From: Allocatelliglobosispora scoriae
Lineage (GTDB): Bacteria; Actinomycetota; Actinomycetes; Mycobacteriales; Micromonosporaceae
DNA length: 64,000 nucleotides
Assembly (NCBI RefSeq): GCF_014204945.1
Contig: NZ_JACHMN010000002.1
Location: forward strand, 3,929,001 to 3,993,000
Direction of reading: 5' to 3'
Of this stretch, positions 41,894-50,271 are shown in pieces (the first letter of the stretch is position 1; every line of letters starts with the position of its first letter). The notes beneath the pieces are model-generated. The model ran no database searches and was not told where the DNA came from. It worked only from the letters and a program-made list of their open reading frames with translations. The translations under genes and the position numbers were made by a program.

Positions 41894-43051
41894 ATGAGTT
41901 CCCGGCTCTTCGATGATCAGGACGCCTTCGAGCCCGCTTCGCGCGGCGCGCGGGCGGATGAGGGCTACCTGTTCGCCGGTGAGCCCTGGGAGCAGACCGC
42001 ATCGGAGCCGGAGGGTCCGCACGGCGCCCACCGCAACGCCGACACCGACGAGCAACCACGCCGCCGGCGGCGTCCCGTCCCGGCGCAGGGGGCCCATGCG
42101 GCCCGCTACGCGCCCTCCTGGGACGAGCGCGAGGGCTACGGGGACTCGGGCGAGCTACCGGAGCTCGACGAGCCGGAGAGGCGGTCACGGCCCCGCCCGA
42201 CGCAGGCGCGGACCGGGCAGACCCGATCGGGCCGGCGAGCCGCCGCGCAGCGAGCTCGGATGCGCCGCCGACGCAGCCTGGTCCTCCTCCTGGCGCTGAT
42301 CGCCATGGCCGCCGTCGGCTTCGACCTGGCCCGAGGTTCACGCGGCGTGATCCTCACGGGCGACCCCGCCGGGCAGCCGTCGTTGCAGGCCTCCATGCCC
42401 GAGCCGATCGTGGCGAGCAGTCCGCCGTCGCAGCCCGAGGCCGCCGCGATCCAGCCGACGGTCCGCCCCGCACCGGTCGCCGTACCGGCCAAGGGGGCTG
42501 GGACCTTTGTCTACGCGGGGGGCACGAGCAAGGTCTTCGGGACCGCGGGGACGCTGCGGAGATATCAGGTCGTGGTGGAGAAGGGCACGGATCAGGACGC
42601 GGCTGCCTTCGCGACGACGGTCGACGCGACCCTCTCCGATGCGCGGAGCTGGATCGCCGGTGGCAAGGTCCGCTTCCAGCGGGTTCCGCAGGGACAGGCC
42701 CACGACTTCGTCATCTACCTGGCGACCGAGGTGACCTCGGAGAAGATGTGCGCCGTCGGCGGGCTGCAGACCGAGCGCTACACCTCCTGCCGCCTACCCG
42801 GGCAGGTCATCCTCAACCTGACCCGCTGGCTCACCGCCGTGCCCGATTACGGCGCGCCGACCGCGCTCTACCAGCAGTACGTCGTGAACCACGAGGTCGG
42901 CCACCAGCTCGAACTCGGTCATGAGGCGTGCGGCGGCAAGGGCCAGCTCGCCCCGGTGATGCAGCAGCAGACGCTCGGTCTGAAGGGCTGCAAGGCCAAT
43001 GCATGGCCGTTTGTCAATGGCTCCCGCTTCTCGGGTGCGGCTGTCGCCTAG
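41894..43051 (+). CDS. DUF3152 membrane-anchored metalloprotease-like protein
   Basis: A 385-aa protein. Residues ~1-130 are polar and Arg/Glu-rich, followed by one transmembrane helix (~134-150, LVLLLALIAMAAVGFDLA) and an outside DUF3152 domain (~205-385). The domain carries HEVGHQLELGH (~333), a perfect HExxHxxxxxH zinc-protease (metzincin-like) motif, in NHEVGHQLELGHEACGG. Conserved Cys in EKMCAVG, YTSCRLPG and LKGCKAN may form disulfides. A surface protease or a degenerate relative; substrate unknown. It precedes moeZ, as Rv3207c neighbours moeB1 in mycobacteria (from memory). Confidence 0.85.
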   Translation: MSSRLFDDQDAFEPASRGARADEGYLFAGEPWEQTASEPEGPHGAHRNADTDEQPRRRRRPVPAQGAHAARYAPSWDEREGYGDSGELPELDEPERRSRPRPTQARTGQTRSGRRAAAQRARMRRRRSLVLLLALIAMAAVGFDLARGSRGVILTGDPAGQPSLQASMPEPIVASSPPSQPEAAAIQPTVRPAPVAVPAKGAGTFVYAGGTSKVFGTAGTLRRYQVVVEKGTDQDAAAFATTVDATLSDARSWIAGGKVRFQRVPQGQAHDFVIYLATEVTSEKMCAVGGLQTERYTSCRLPGQVILNLTRWLTAVPDYGAPTALYQQYVVNHEVGHQLELGHEACGGKGQLAPVMQQQTLGLKGCKANAWPFVNGSRFSGAAVA

Positions 43052-43143
43052 ATATTCCCTTCTCCCACGTGTCGGACGTCATGGCCGAAAACCGGACGGG
43101 CGAGCGAGAATGGCGAAGTCATCTTCACAGGTAGGAGCAGGAC

Positions 43144-44325
43144 GTGTCGTTGCCGCCGCTGGTCGAGCCAGCCGAGTCACTCTCGGTCGACGAGATCCGC
43201 CGCTACTCGCGCCACCTGATCATCCCGGACGTCGGGGTCGAGGGGCAGAAGCGGCTCAAGAACGCCAAGGTGCTGTGTGTGGGCGCCGGGGGGCTCGGTT
43301 CGCCGGCCCTGATGTATCTCGCCGCAGCCGGTGTCGGCACGCTCGGCATCGTCGAGTTCGACACGGTTGACGAGTCGAACCTCCAGCGGCAGATCATCCA
43401 CGGTCAGTCCGACATCGGCCGCTCCAAGGCCGAGTCCGCAGCCAACTCGATCAGGGAGATCAATCCTTACGTCGACGTGGTCATCCACAACACCGCGATC
43501 GACCGGGAAAACGTCTTCGACATCTTCTCGCAGTACGACCTCATCGTCGACGGCACCGACAACTTCGCCACGCGCTACCTGGTGAACGACGCGGCCGTGC
43601 TGCTCGGAAAGCCCTACGTGTGGGGCTCCATCTACCGCTTCGACGGTCAGGCCAGCGTCTTCTGGTCGGAGCACGGCCCCTGCTACCGGTGCCTCTACCC
43701 CGAGCCGCCGCCGCCCGGGATGGTCCCCTCCTGCGCCGAGGGCGGTGTGCTCGGCGTGCTCTGCGCCAGCATCGGCTCGATCCAGGTGACCGAGGCGATC
43801 AAGCTGCTCACCGGCATCGGCGAGCCGCTCGTGGGCTCGCTCATCGTCTATGACGCGCTGGAGATGACCTACCGCAAGATCCGTGTTCGCAAGGACCCGG
43901 CCTGCGTGCTCTGCGGCGAGAACGCCACCCAGACGGCGCTGCTGGAGGATTACGACGACTTCTGCGGTGCCGTCTCCGACGAGGCCGCCGAAGCCGCCGC
44001 GGACTCGACGATCACGGCCGGCGAGCTCAAGGAGTGGCAGGACGCGGGCAAGGACATCTTCCTCGTCGACGTCCGCGAGCCCGCCGAGTTCGAGATCGTC
44101 CGCATCCCGGGCTCGACGCTGATCCCCAAGGGCGACATCATCAACGGCTCAGCCCTGGCGGGCCTGCCGCAGGACAAGCAGATCGTCCTGCACTGCAAGT
44201 CGGGCGTTCGTTCCGCAGAGGCCCTGGCGGCCCTCAAGGCGGCCGGCTTCAAGAACTCCGTCCACGTCCAGGGCGGCGTCATCGCCTGGATCCGCCAGGT
44301 GGACCCGTCGCTGCCGGCCTACTGA
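43144..44325 (+). CDS. moeZ: Adenylyltransferase/sulfurtransferase MoeZ (ThiF plus rhodanese)
   Basis: A 393-aa two-domain enzyme. ThiF/MoeB domain with CVGAGGLGSPALMYLAAAG (nucleotide site ~45-62), NLQRQIIH and the zinc-type pairs CYRCLYP and CVLCGEN. The C-terminal rhodanese domain has the active-site Cys in LHCKSGVRSAE (~350). It adenylates the C-terminus of ubiquitin-like sulfur carriers (MoaD, CysO, ThiS-type) and transfers sulfur to them, feeding molybdopterin and cysteine pathways. GTG 43144 follows GTAGGAGC. Confidence 0.93.
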   Translation: MSLPPLVEPAESLSVDEIRRYSRHLIIPDVGVEGQKRLKNAKVLCVGAGGLGSPALMYLAAAGVGTLGIVEFDTVDESNLQRQIIHGQSDIGRSKAESAANSIREINPYVDVVIHNTAIDRENVFDIFSQYDLIVDGTDNFATRYLVNDAAVLLGKPYVWGSIYRFDGQASVFWSEHGPCYRCLYPEPPPPGMVPSCAEGGVLGVLCASIGSIQVTEAIKLLTGIGEPLVGSLIVYDALEMTYRKIRVRKDPACVLCGENATQTALLEDYDDFCGAVSDEAAEAAADSTITAGELKEWQDAGKDIFLVDVREPAEFEIVRIPGSTLIPKGDIINGSALAGLPQDKQIVLHCKSGVRSAEALAALKAAGFKNSVHVQGGVIAWIRQVDPSLPAY

Positions 44326-44333
44326 CACCCAAA

Positions 44334-44409
44334 ATTCGCGTTGATCAAGGGAAGACTCGCCGCATATCGGACACCCGAGATGGTGAGTCTTCCCTTGATC
44401 AACGGCAAT
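44334..44409. repeat. 76-bp palindromic element, family A copy 3
   Basis: 28-bp arms (44334-44361 and 44382-44409) with mismatches (GGTGAGTC in place of GGCGAGTC, and a shifted base near the right end, AACGGCAAT). The loop 44362-44381 is GCATATCGGACACCCGAGAT, identical to the inverted loop of copy 2. It lies between the convergent moeZ and chitinase genes, 8 bp after the moeZ stop. Confidence 0.95.
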
Positions 44410-44424
44410 TAGGGGGCTTACGGC

Positions 44425-46338
44425 TTACCCGACGAAGGTTTTGAACTTGTTGGTGAACGCCCAGGTGGACTGGCTGATCGACGAGCACGTCGGCGACACC
44501 GGGCCGCCGGGGCAGCCGCCGTTGTCGCGGCCGACGGACCAGAATCCCAGCGAGTTGATGTGGTTGGCGTTGGCCCAGGCGACCAGCTGATCGGCGTCGG
44601 CGAGGTCGAAGATCGGGCCGGTGTCGTTCTTGCCGATCATCGGGGTGACGCCGAGCATCGCCTTGCGCTGCGCGTCGGTCTTCTCCGGCCAGATCCCGGC
44701 CATCTGCTCCAGCGTCTTGGTGGCCGCGCCGATGACGGCGTCGCCCCAGTCCGGCGCCGACTGTGAGAAGTCCATCGTCATCGGGTTGACCGTGGTGACG
44801 TTGACGCCGTTGGCCTTGGCGTTCTTGAGCAGGTCGACGCCGAGTGAGTCGATCATGCCGTAGCTGTCGCTCACGATCATCAGGGTGAACGAGACCGTGG
44901 TGCCGGGCCGCTCGGCCTGCACCTTCGCGAGCGCCTTGTTCATCTGGTCGATGTTGATCGACGCCTCGATGTCGATGTCGAGATTGCGTACGCCGGTGGT
45001 GTCGATCACCTGCTCATAGGCTGCCGCGAGCGAGTTGACGCTGGTGCAGCTCGCTTCGAGGTAGGGCGAGACGGCTCCGCCGAACGCGATCTTCATGTCG
45101 CCGCCGGCCGCCTTCACGGCGTTGATGTCGTTGATGATGCGCGAGTCGTTCAGCGGGATCGTGGCACCCCACGCCGGTACGCAACCCGCCGCCGAACCCA
45201 GCGCGAACGCGATCGTGAAGTACTTCTGCCCCGTGGCGGCCATGATCGAAGCCATGCTGGGCGAGGTGAAGGTGATGTCGATGTAGGGCCACGCGTGCTT
45301 GCCCCCGGACGGGCAGCCCGTCGTCGTGCCGGTCGTCCCGGCGCTCTTCGCCGACTCACCGGTCGAGTTGTACGCGGCGACGGTGTAGGCGTGCCCGGTG
45401 CAGGCGGTGAGCCAGGTGATCGTGGCGGAGGTCCCGGTCACGGTGGCCCGGACGATCGACCCCTCGTAGACGCGGTACCCCGTGACCGTCCCCGAGGAGG
45501 CGCTCCAGGACAGGGTGATCGAGGTGTTGGTGACCGTGCCGACGGTCAGGTTGCCGGGCACGCCGGGCGCCCCGGTGCACCCGCTCGTCGTGGCCGTCAC
45601 CCCGCCGCTCTTGCCGGATTCGCCGGTGGAGTTGTATGCCGCGACGGTGTAGGTGTGCCCGGTGCAGGCGCTGAGTCCGCTGATCGTGGTCGATGTCCCG
45701 GTCACGGTGGCCCGGACGGTCGTGCCCTCGTAGACGCGGTAGCCCGTGACGGTGCCGGACGAGGCACCCCAGGACAGGGCGATCGAGGTGTTGGTGATCG
45801 TGCCGGCGCTCGGATTGCCGGGGATGCCGGGGACTCCGGTGCCGCCGGGGCCGTCGACACTCACGTCGTCGGCGTTGTAGGCGGGCTGCCCGTACCAACC
45901 GTTGAGGTAGACCTGGAGCGACGTCTGGCCGGCGGCGGTGGTGTGGGTGAGCGTGAGCTGGACCCAGGCCGACGCCGCGCCCGGGTTCCAGGTGGAGTTG
46001 CCGCCGGTGATGCCGAGGTAGACGTAGCCGCCGCCCCCGCGTACCCAGGCGGTGATCGTGTAGGTCGTGCTCGGCACGACCGCGACCGTCTGGATGCACT
46101 TGGCGTTGTCGCCCGCGGTGACGGCGCCCTGCAGTGCCCTGGTGCCGCTGTGGACGGGGGTGGAGACGACGGAGCCGAGGGCTGCGCTGCAGGTCCAGGG
46201 GGAGAGCGTGCCGGTTTCGAAGCCGGGGTTGGCGAGCAGGTTCGCCGCCTGGGCGGGTGGGGCGATCAGCAGCACCGCGGCAAGCGCGGTGACGAGCGTG
46301 CTTCCCAGCGCCAGGAGGGCGCGTGTTCTGCCTTGCAT
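44425..46338 (-). CDS. Secreted GH18 chitinase with CBM and two FnIII domains
   Basis: A 637-aa exported glycoside hydrolase. Signal peptide ~1-31 (ending PAQAAN), CBM4/9-like domain ~32-165 (LLANPGFETGTLSPWTC), two nearly identical FnIII domains ~172-255 and ~262-345, then a GH18 barrel ~350-637. The catalytic DxDxE motif is seen as LDIDIEASIN (Glu ~457), preceded by the substrate strand MKIAFGGAV. It should cleave chitin in the environment. The upstream region is unusually AT-rich (46385-46425). It converges with moeZ over palindrome copy 3. Confidence 0.9.
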   Translation of the reverse strand: MQGRTRALLALGSTLVTALAAVLLIAPPAQAANLLANPGFETGTLSPWTCSAALGSVVSTPVHSGTRALQGAVTAGDNAKCIQTVAVVPSTTYTITAWVRGGGGYVYLGITGGNSTWNPGAASAWVQLTLTHTTAAGQTSLQVYLNGWYGQPAYNADDVSVDGPGGTGVPGIPGNPSAGTITNTSIALSWGASSGTVTGYRVYEGTTVRATVTGTSTTISGLSACTGHTYTVAAYNSTGESGKSGGVTATTSGCTGAPGVPGNLTVGTVTNTSITLSWSASSGTVTGYRVYEGSIVRATVTGTSATITWLTACTGHAYTVAAYNSTGESAKSAGTTGTTTGCPSGGKHAWPYIDITFTSPSMASIMAATGQKYFTIAFALGSAAGCVPAWGATIPLNDSRIINDINAVKAAGGDMKIAFGGAVSPYLEASCTSVNSLAAAYEQVIDTTGVRNLDIDIEASINIDQMNKALAKVQAERPGTTVSFTLMIVSDSYGMIDSLGVDLLKNAKANGVNVTTVNPMTMDFSQSAPDWGDAVIGAATKTLEQMAGIWPEKTDAQRKAMLGVTPMIGKNDTGPIFDLADADQLVAWANANHINSLGFWSVGRDNGGCPGGPVSPTCSSISQSTWAFTNKFKTFVG

Positions 46339-46384
46339 GGTTCCTCCACTGCGAAGGTGAACATCGATCGACGGGGCATCGACA

Positions 46385-46418
46385 ATGATATTTATTATTA
46401 GGAGTATTAACTGTTAAA
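46385..46418 (-). promoter_or_regulatory. AT-rich chitinase promoter/operator region
   Basis: In a GC-rich genome this stretch is almost only A/T, with the 11-bp perfect palindrome TTAACTGTTAA (46407-46417) and runs ATATTTATTATTAGGAGT. It lies 50-80 bp upstream of the chitinase start (minus strand). A repressor dyad plus -10 element is likely; the exact boxes cannot be set by eye. Confidence 0.5.
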
Positions 46419-46504
46419 GTCCATAGCGTGGCCACGAATGTTGGATCCTTGATCAAACACATGGCCAGTTATGGGAAGTGGGCCCGCGCCGGTAGCCTTA
46501 CCCC

Positions 46505-47332
46505 GTGATCGACACCGACGCCGCGATTGGGTTCGTAGTGGCTAAGGGTGACCCCATAGACCGGGCTCGCCTGGCCCATCTTCGTACCGGAGCGACTGCC
46601 TCAGAAGAAATCCTGACCAGCGTCGAGGCAGGTCAGTCCCGGGACGGCGGATGGCCGGCCGTCATCGGCGGTGACGTGGCATCGATCGACGCCACCTGCT
46701 TCCGGCTGGCCGAGCTCGACGACCTGGGGGGCCTGGCCCGCCCGGCCGCGCGTCGCGCGCTCGACTGGCTCGCGTCCCGCCAGGGCTCCGACGGCACCTG
46801 GGACGAGCACCCCTCGCTCGCCGACGTCGCCCCGCCGTGGGCGCAGCCCGGCGATCCCGAGGCGCGCCTCTTCGTCACCGCCAACGCCGCGTTCTGGCTG
46901 CTCGTCGCCGGTCGCGAAGCCCGTGCCTCCGGCCCGCTCGACGACCGTCCGGGCGGCGCCTATGCCGGGATGGCCCACGCCGCGGCGGAGGCGCTGCGCT
47001 CGCAGGTCGGTTACGACGGCTCGCTGCCGACCTTCCTCGTCGCCCAGTGGCTCGCCGGAGCGGTGCTCTACCGCCAGGAGATGTATTACGAATCGGCGCG
47101 CATCCAGATGCGGCTCACCGATCGCATGCCGGAGTTCACCGCGGCCGACACCGCGTGGCTCGCGGCCTCGATGCGGCGGGTCGGCGTCCCGGCGGAGGAC
47201 TCCCTGATGGTCGCAGCCCTGCGCCGGCTGGCACAGACCCAGCGCAGTGACGGCGGCTTCGAGAGCGACGACGGCCCGAAATTCGACGTCCACACCACGC
47301 TCACCGCGATCCGGGCAGTGCTCGCTAGGTAG
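46505..47332 (+). CDS. Terpene-cyclase/prenyltransferase-like toroid protein
   Basis: A 275-aa alpha-toroid protein. It has QW-type repeats QSRDGGWPA (~39), QGSDGTWDE (~92) and QRSDGGFES (~245), as in squalene-hopene cyclases and prenyltransferase beta-subunits. It is about half the size of a squalene-hopene cyclase, and no DxDD catalytic motif is seen, so cyclase activity is doubtful; it may bind a substrate without acting on it. GTG 46505. It overlaps the convergent alkyltransferase-like gene by 8 bp. Confidence 0.75.
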   Translation: MIDTDAAIGFVVAKGDPIDRARLAHLRTGATASEEILTSVEAGQSRDGGWPAVIGGDVASIDATCFRLAELDDLGGLARPAARRALDWLASRQGSDGTWDEHPSLADVAPPWAQPGDPEARLFVTANAAFWLLVAGREARASGPLDDRPGGAYAGMAHAAAEALRSQVGYDGSLPTFLVAQWLAGAVLYRQEMYYESARIQMRLTDRMPEFTAADTAWLAASMRRVGVPAEDSLMVAALRRLAQTQRSDGGFESDDGPKFDVHTTLTAIRAVLAR

Positions 47333-47639
47333 TGCCCGGCCACCAGGACGCTTCGGTCATGATCACGCGGCCGCTGCGGGCCAGCGGTGTGCCCTCGGCA
47401 CGCAGCAGCTCCGTCGCGCGACCCTCGTGACCCGGGGGCAGCCGGCCGCCGCCGGCGACGACGCGGTGCCACGGGACCGCCGCGCCGTGGCGGGCCATGA
47501 TCGTGCCGACCTGGCGCGGCGAGCAGCGTCCGGAAGCCTCGGCGAGGAATTCGGCGATCGCGCCGTAGGACATGACCCGGCCGGGCGGGATGCGCTCGAC
47601 CACCTCTAACACGGCCTCGACATACTCATCGGGTGTCAC
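47325..47639 (-). CDS. Alkyltransferase-like (ATL) MGMT-fold protein
   Basis: A 104-aa protein of the Ada/MGMT DNA-binding fold. It has the helix RVMSYGAIAEFLAEASGRC and the region VGTIMARHGAAVPWHRVV, where the usual PCHRV active-site Cys is replaced by Trp (PWHRVV). This defines ATL proteins, which bind O6-alkylguanine and flag it for nucleotide excision repair and do not transfer the alkyl group. It starts at GTG 47639; the proB frame on the other strand is open from 47633. The position matches Rv3204 in mycobacteria (from memory). Confidence 0.88.
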   Translation of the reverse strand: MTPDEYVEAVLEVVERIPPGRVMSYGAIAEFLAEASGRCSPRQVGTIMARHGAAVPWHRVVAGGGRLPPGHEGRATELLRAEGTPLARSGRVIMTEASWWPGTT

Positions 47640-47698
47640 GGAACCACACTATGGGAACCGTGCGTCAGGAACAGATTCGCGCAGGTCACAATGGGCAG

Positions 47699-48805
47699 GT
47701 GCGACAGCAGGTAACCGCAGCCCGGCGGATCGTGGTCAAGGTCGGTTCGTCGTCGCTCACCACCGCCGAGGGCGGCCTGGACGCGGCACGGGTGGCCGCG
47801 CTCGTCTCCGCGCTCGCGGGCACCGGGGGGCGGGAGATAGTCCTCGTCTCGTCGGGCGCCATCGCGGCCGGACTCGCCCCGCTGGGGCTGGCGAAGCGAC
47901 CGCGCGACCTCGCCACCCAGCAGGCCGCCGCGAGTGTCGGCCAGGGCCGCCTGATGCACGCATACACCGAGGAGTTCGGGCGCCATGCCCGTACGGTCGG
48001 GCAGGTGCTGCTGACCGTCGACGACGTCACCCGGCGCGCCCACTACCGCAACGCCTACCGCACCCTGCGCCGCCTGCTCGACCTCGACGTCGTGCCGATC
48101 GTCAACGAAAACGACACCGTCGCGACGCAGGAGATCCGGTTCGGCGACAACGACCGGCTCGCCGCGCTCGTCGCCGCGCTCGTCGAGGCGGACCTGCTGG
48201 TGCTTCTCTCCGATGTGGACGCTCTTTACACCGGCAACCCGGCCGACCCGGGCTCGCGCAAGATAGAGCTGGTCAGCGGCCCGGCCGACCTCGACGGGAT
48301 CGCGATCAGCACCCCCGGCAAGGCGGGGCTCGGCACCGGCGGCATGGTCACCAAGGTCGAGGCGGCCAGGATCGCCACCGGCGCCGGGATCAACGTCGTG
48401 CTCACCGCCGCGCCGCTCGCCGCCGCCGCCCTCGCGGGCGAGCCGGTCGGCACCCTCTTCACCGCCTCGGCGACCCGCCCGTCGGCCCGGCTGCACTGGC
48501 TCGCCCACGCCACGGCGGCCCGCGGCCGGCTGCACCTCGACGCGGGCGCGGTCCAGGCGGTCGTCGAGCGCCAGGCGAGCCTCCTGCCGGCCGGGATCAC
48601 GTCGGTCGACGGTGCTTTCACCGCAGGCGACCCGGTCGACCTGGTCGGCCCCACCGGCGTGGCGATCGCGAGGGGCCTGGTCGCCTACGACGCGAGGGAA
48701 CTGCCACCCCTCCTGGGCCGGTCGACGTCGGAGCTCGCGGCAACGCTGGGCCCGTCCTACGACAGGGAGATCGTCCACAGAGACGACCTGGTCCTCCTCC
48801 ACTAA
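47699..48805 (+). CDS. proB: Glutamate 5-kinase
   Basis: A 368-aa enzyme of proline synthesis, phosphorylating glutamate. The start GTG 47699 gives VRQQVTAARRIVVKVGSSSL, fitting family length; the frame is open back to 47633. Motifs: KVGSSSLT, VSSGAIAAGLAPLGL, VNENDTVATQEIRFGDNDRL (ATP/glutamate sites) and GTGGMVTKVEAA. The C-terminal ~85 residues form the PUA domain (GRLHLDAGAVQAVVERQASL). It is followed by a C-rich tract and palindrome copy 4, then proA, so proB-proA form an interrupted operon. Confidence 0.92.
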   Translation: MRQQVTAARRIVVKVGSSSLTTAEGGLDAARVAALVSALAGTGGREIVLVSSGAIAAGLAPLGLAKRPRDLATQQAAASVGQGRLMHAYTEEFGRHARTVGQVLLTVDDVTRRAHYRNAYRTLRRLLDLDVVPIVNENDTVATQEIRFGDNDRLAALVAALVEADLLVLLSDVDALYTGNPADPGSRKIELVSGPADLDGIAISTPGKAGLGTGGMVTKVEAARIATGAGINVVLTAAPLAAAALAGEPVGTLFTASATRPSARLHWLAHATAARGRLHLDAGAVQAVVERQASLLPAGITSVDGAFTAGDPVDLVGPTGVAIARGLVAYDARELPPLLGRSTSELAATLGPSYDREIVHRDDLVLLH

Positions 48806-48850
48806 CCGCCCGCCCCGCCCCCACCCCCACCCCGCCCCCACCCCCACCCC
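48806..48850. repeat. C-rich tandem tract (G-quadruplex-forming on the minus strand)
   Basis: Directly after the proB stop, runs of 3-5 C separated by single A or G, including an 18-bp unit (CCCCCACCCCCACCCCGC) nearly twice. The minus strand therefore has eight or more consecutive G3-G5 runs with one-base loops, an ideal G-quadruplex pattern. It lies between proB and palindrome copy 4. Confidence 0.8.
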
Positions 48851-48853
48851 GAA

Positions 48854-48929
48854 ATTCGCGTTGATCAAGGGAAGACTCGCCGCGAATCGGACACCCCGGA
48901 TGGCGAGTCTTCCCTTGATCAACGCGAAT
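48854..48929. repeat. 76-bp palindromic element, family A copy 4
   Basis: Perfect 28-bp arms (48854-48881 and 48902-48929), extended by two to three A/T pairs on each side. The loop 48882-48901 is GCGAATCGGACACCCCGGAT, the most diverged of the four. It lies between proB and proA, 25 bp before the proA start. Confidence 0.95.
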
Positions 48930-48954
48930 TTTGACGACTGAAAGGCTGCAGCGG

Positions 48955-50199
48955 ATGAGTGTTGTGGAGGAGCAGGCTCGGGCTGCTCGGGTTGCGGGGC
49001 GGGTGCTGGCCACCGTCTCGCGTGCCGTGAAGGACGACGCGCTGGTCGCGATGGCGGACGCGCTGCTGCACCGGAGTGCGGAGATCCTCACCGCCAACGC
49101 GGTCGATGTCGCGGCGGCACGGGCATCCGGCACTGCGGAGTCCACCGTCGACCGGCTCACCCTCACCGAGGCGCGCGTCGCCGCGATCGCCGACGCGCTG
49201 CGGCAGATGGCCGCGCTGCCGGATCCGGTCGGCGAGGTCGTGCGCGGCTCGACCCTCCCCAACGGACTCCAGTTGCGGCAGGTCAGGGTGCCGTTCGGCG
49301 TCGTCGGCATCATCTATGAGGCGCGCCCCAACGTCACCGCCGACGCGGCCGGGATCGCGCTCAAGTCCGGCAACGCCGTACTCCTGCGGGGATCTTCTTC
49401 TGCCGCGCAGAGCAACGCGGCGATCGTGGCCGCGCTGCGCGAAGCCGTCGCCAAGGTCGGCCTGCCCGCCGACGCGATCCAGCTCGTCGACCCGAGCACC
49501 CGCGAGACCGTCCGCGACCTGATGCGGGCGCGCGGCCTCGTCGACGTGCTGATCCCGCGCGGTGGTGCGGCCCTCATCAACGCGGTCGTCACCGAGTCGA
49601 TCGTCCCGGTGATCGAGACCGGCATCGGCAACTGCCACATCTACGTCGATGCGAGCGCCGATCTCGACATGGCGCTCGACATCCTGATCAACGCCAAGAC
49701 CTCCCGCCCGTCGGTCTGCAACGCCGCCGAGTCGCTGCTCGTGCACGCCGCCGTCGCCGACGAGTTCCTGCCGCGCGCGCTCGGCGCGCTCGCGGCGGCG
49801 GGCGTCACGGTCCACGGCGACCCGGCCGTCGCCGCGCACTCCAGCGCGGTCATCCCGGCCACCGACGACGATTACGGCACGGAATACCTGGCCCTGGAGC
49901 TGAGCGCGGCCGTCGTCGCGTCGCTCGACGACGCGATCACCCATATCAATCGGTTTGGTACGGGGCACAGCGAAGCCATCATCACCGGCTCCCTGTCGGC
50001 GTCGACCAGATTCGTCGCGCAGGTCGACGCGGCGGCGGTCCTCGTCAACGCGTCGACCCGGTTCGTCGACGGCGGCGAGTTCGGCTTCGGTGCCGAGATC
50101 GGCATCTCGACGCAGAAGCTGCACGCCCGCGGCCCGATGGGGCTGCCAGAGCTGACGAGCACGAAGTACGTCATCACCGGGGATGGCCAGATCCGCTGA
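48955..50199 (+). CDS. proA: Glutamate-5-semialdehyde dehydrogenase (gamma-glutamyl phosphate reductase)
   Basis: A 414-aa enzyme, the second step of proline synthesis, NADPH-dependent. ATG 48955 ([19 protein letters not shown]) is preferred; the frame is open back into the palindrome (48931). Motifs: [46 protein letters not shown], catalytic Cys in [14 protein letters not shown] (~255) and [20 protein letters not shown]. It lies downstream of proB across palindrome copy 4. Confidence 0.94.
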   Translation: MSVVEEQARAARVAGRVLATVSRAVKDDALVAMADALLHRSAEILTANAVDVAAARASGTAESTVDRLTLTEARVAAIADALRQMAALPDPVGEVVRGSTLPNGLQLRQVRVPFGVVGIIYEARPNVTADAAGIALKSGNAVLLRGSSSAAQSNAAIVAALREAVAKVGLPADAIQLVDPSTRETVRDLMRARGLVDVLIPRGGAALINAVVTESIVPVIETGIGNCHIYVDASADLDMALDILINAKTSRPSVCNAAESLLVHAAVADEFLPRALGALAAAGVTVHGDPAVAAHSSAVIPATDDDYGTEYLALELSAAVVASLDDAITHINRFGTGHSEAIITGSLSASTRFVAQVDAAAVLVNASTRFVDGGEFGFGAEIGISTQKLHARGPMGLPELTSTKYVITGDGQIR

Positions 50200-50271
50200 T
50201 CCGCCGATGCGGGCAACCGGTGATCGTGAATAGTCTTCCCGCGTCGGCTCGTCTGCCCCGGGGAGATCATC

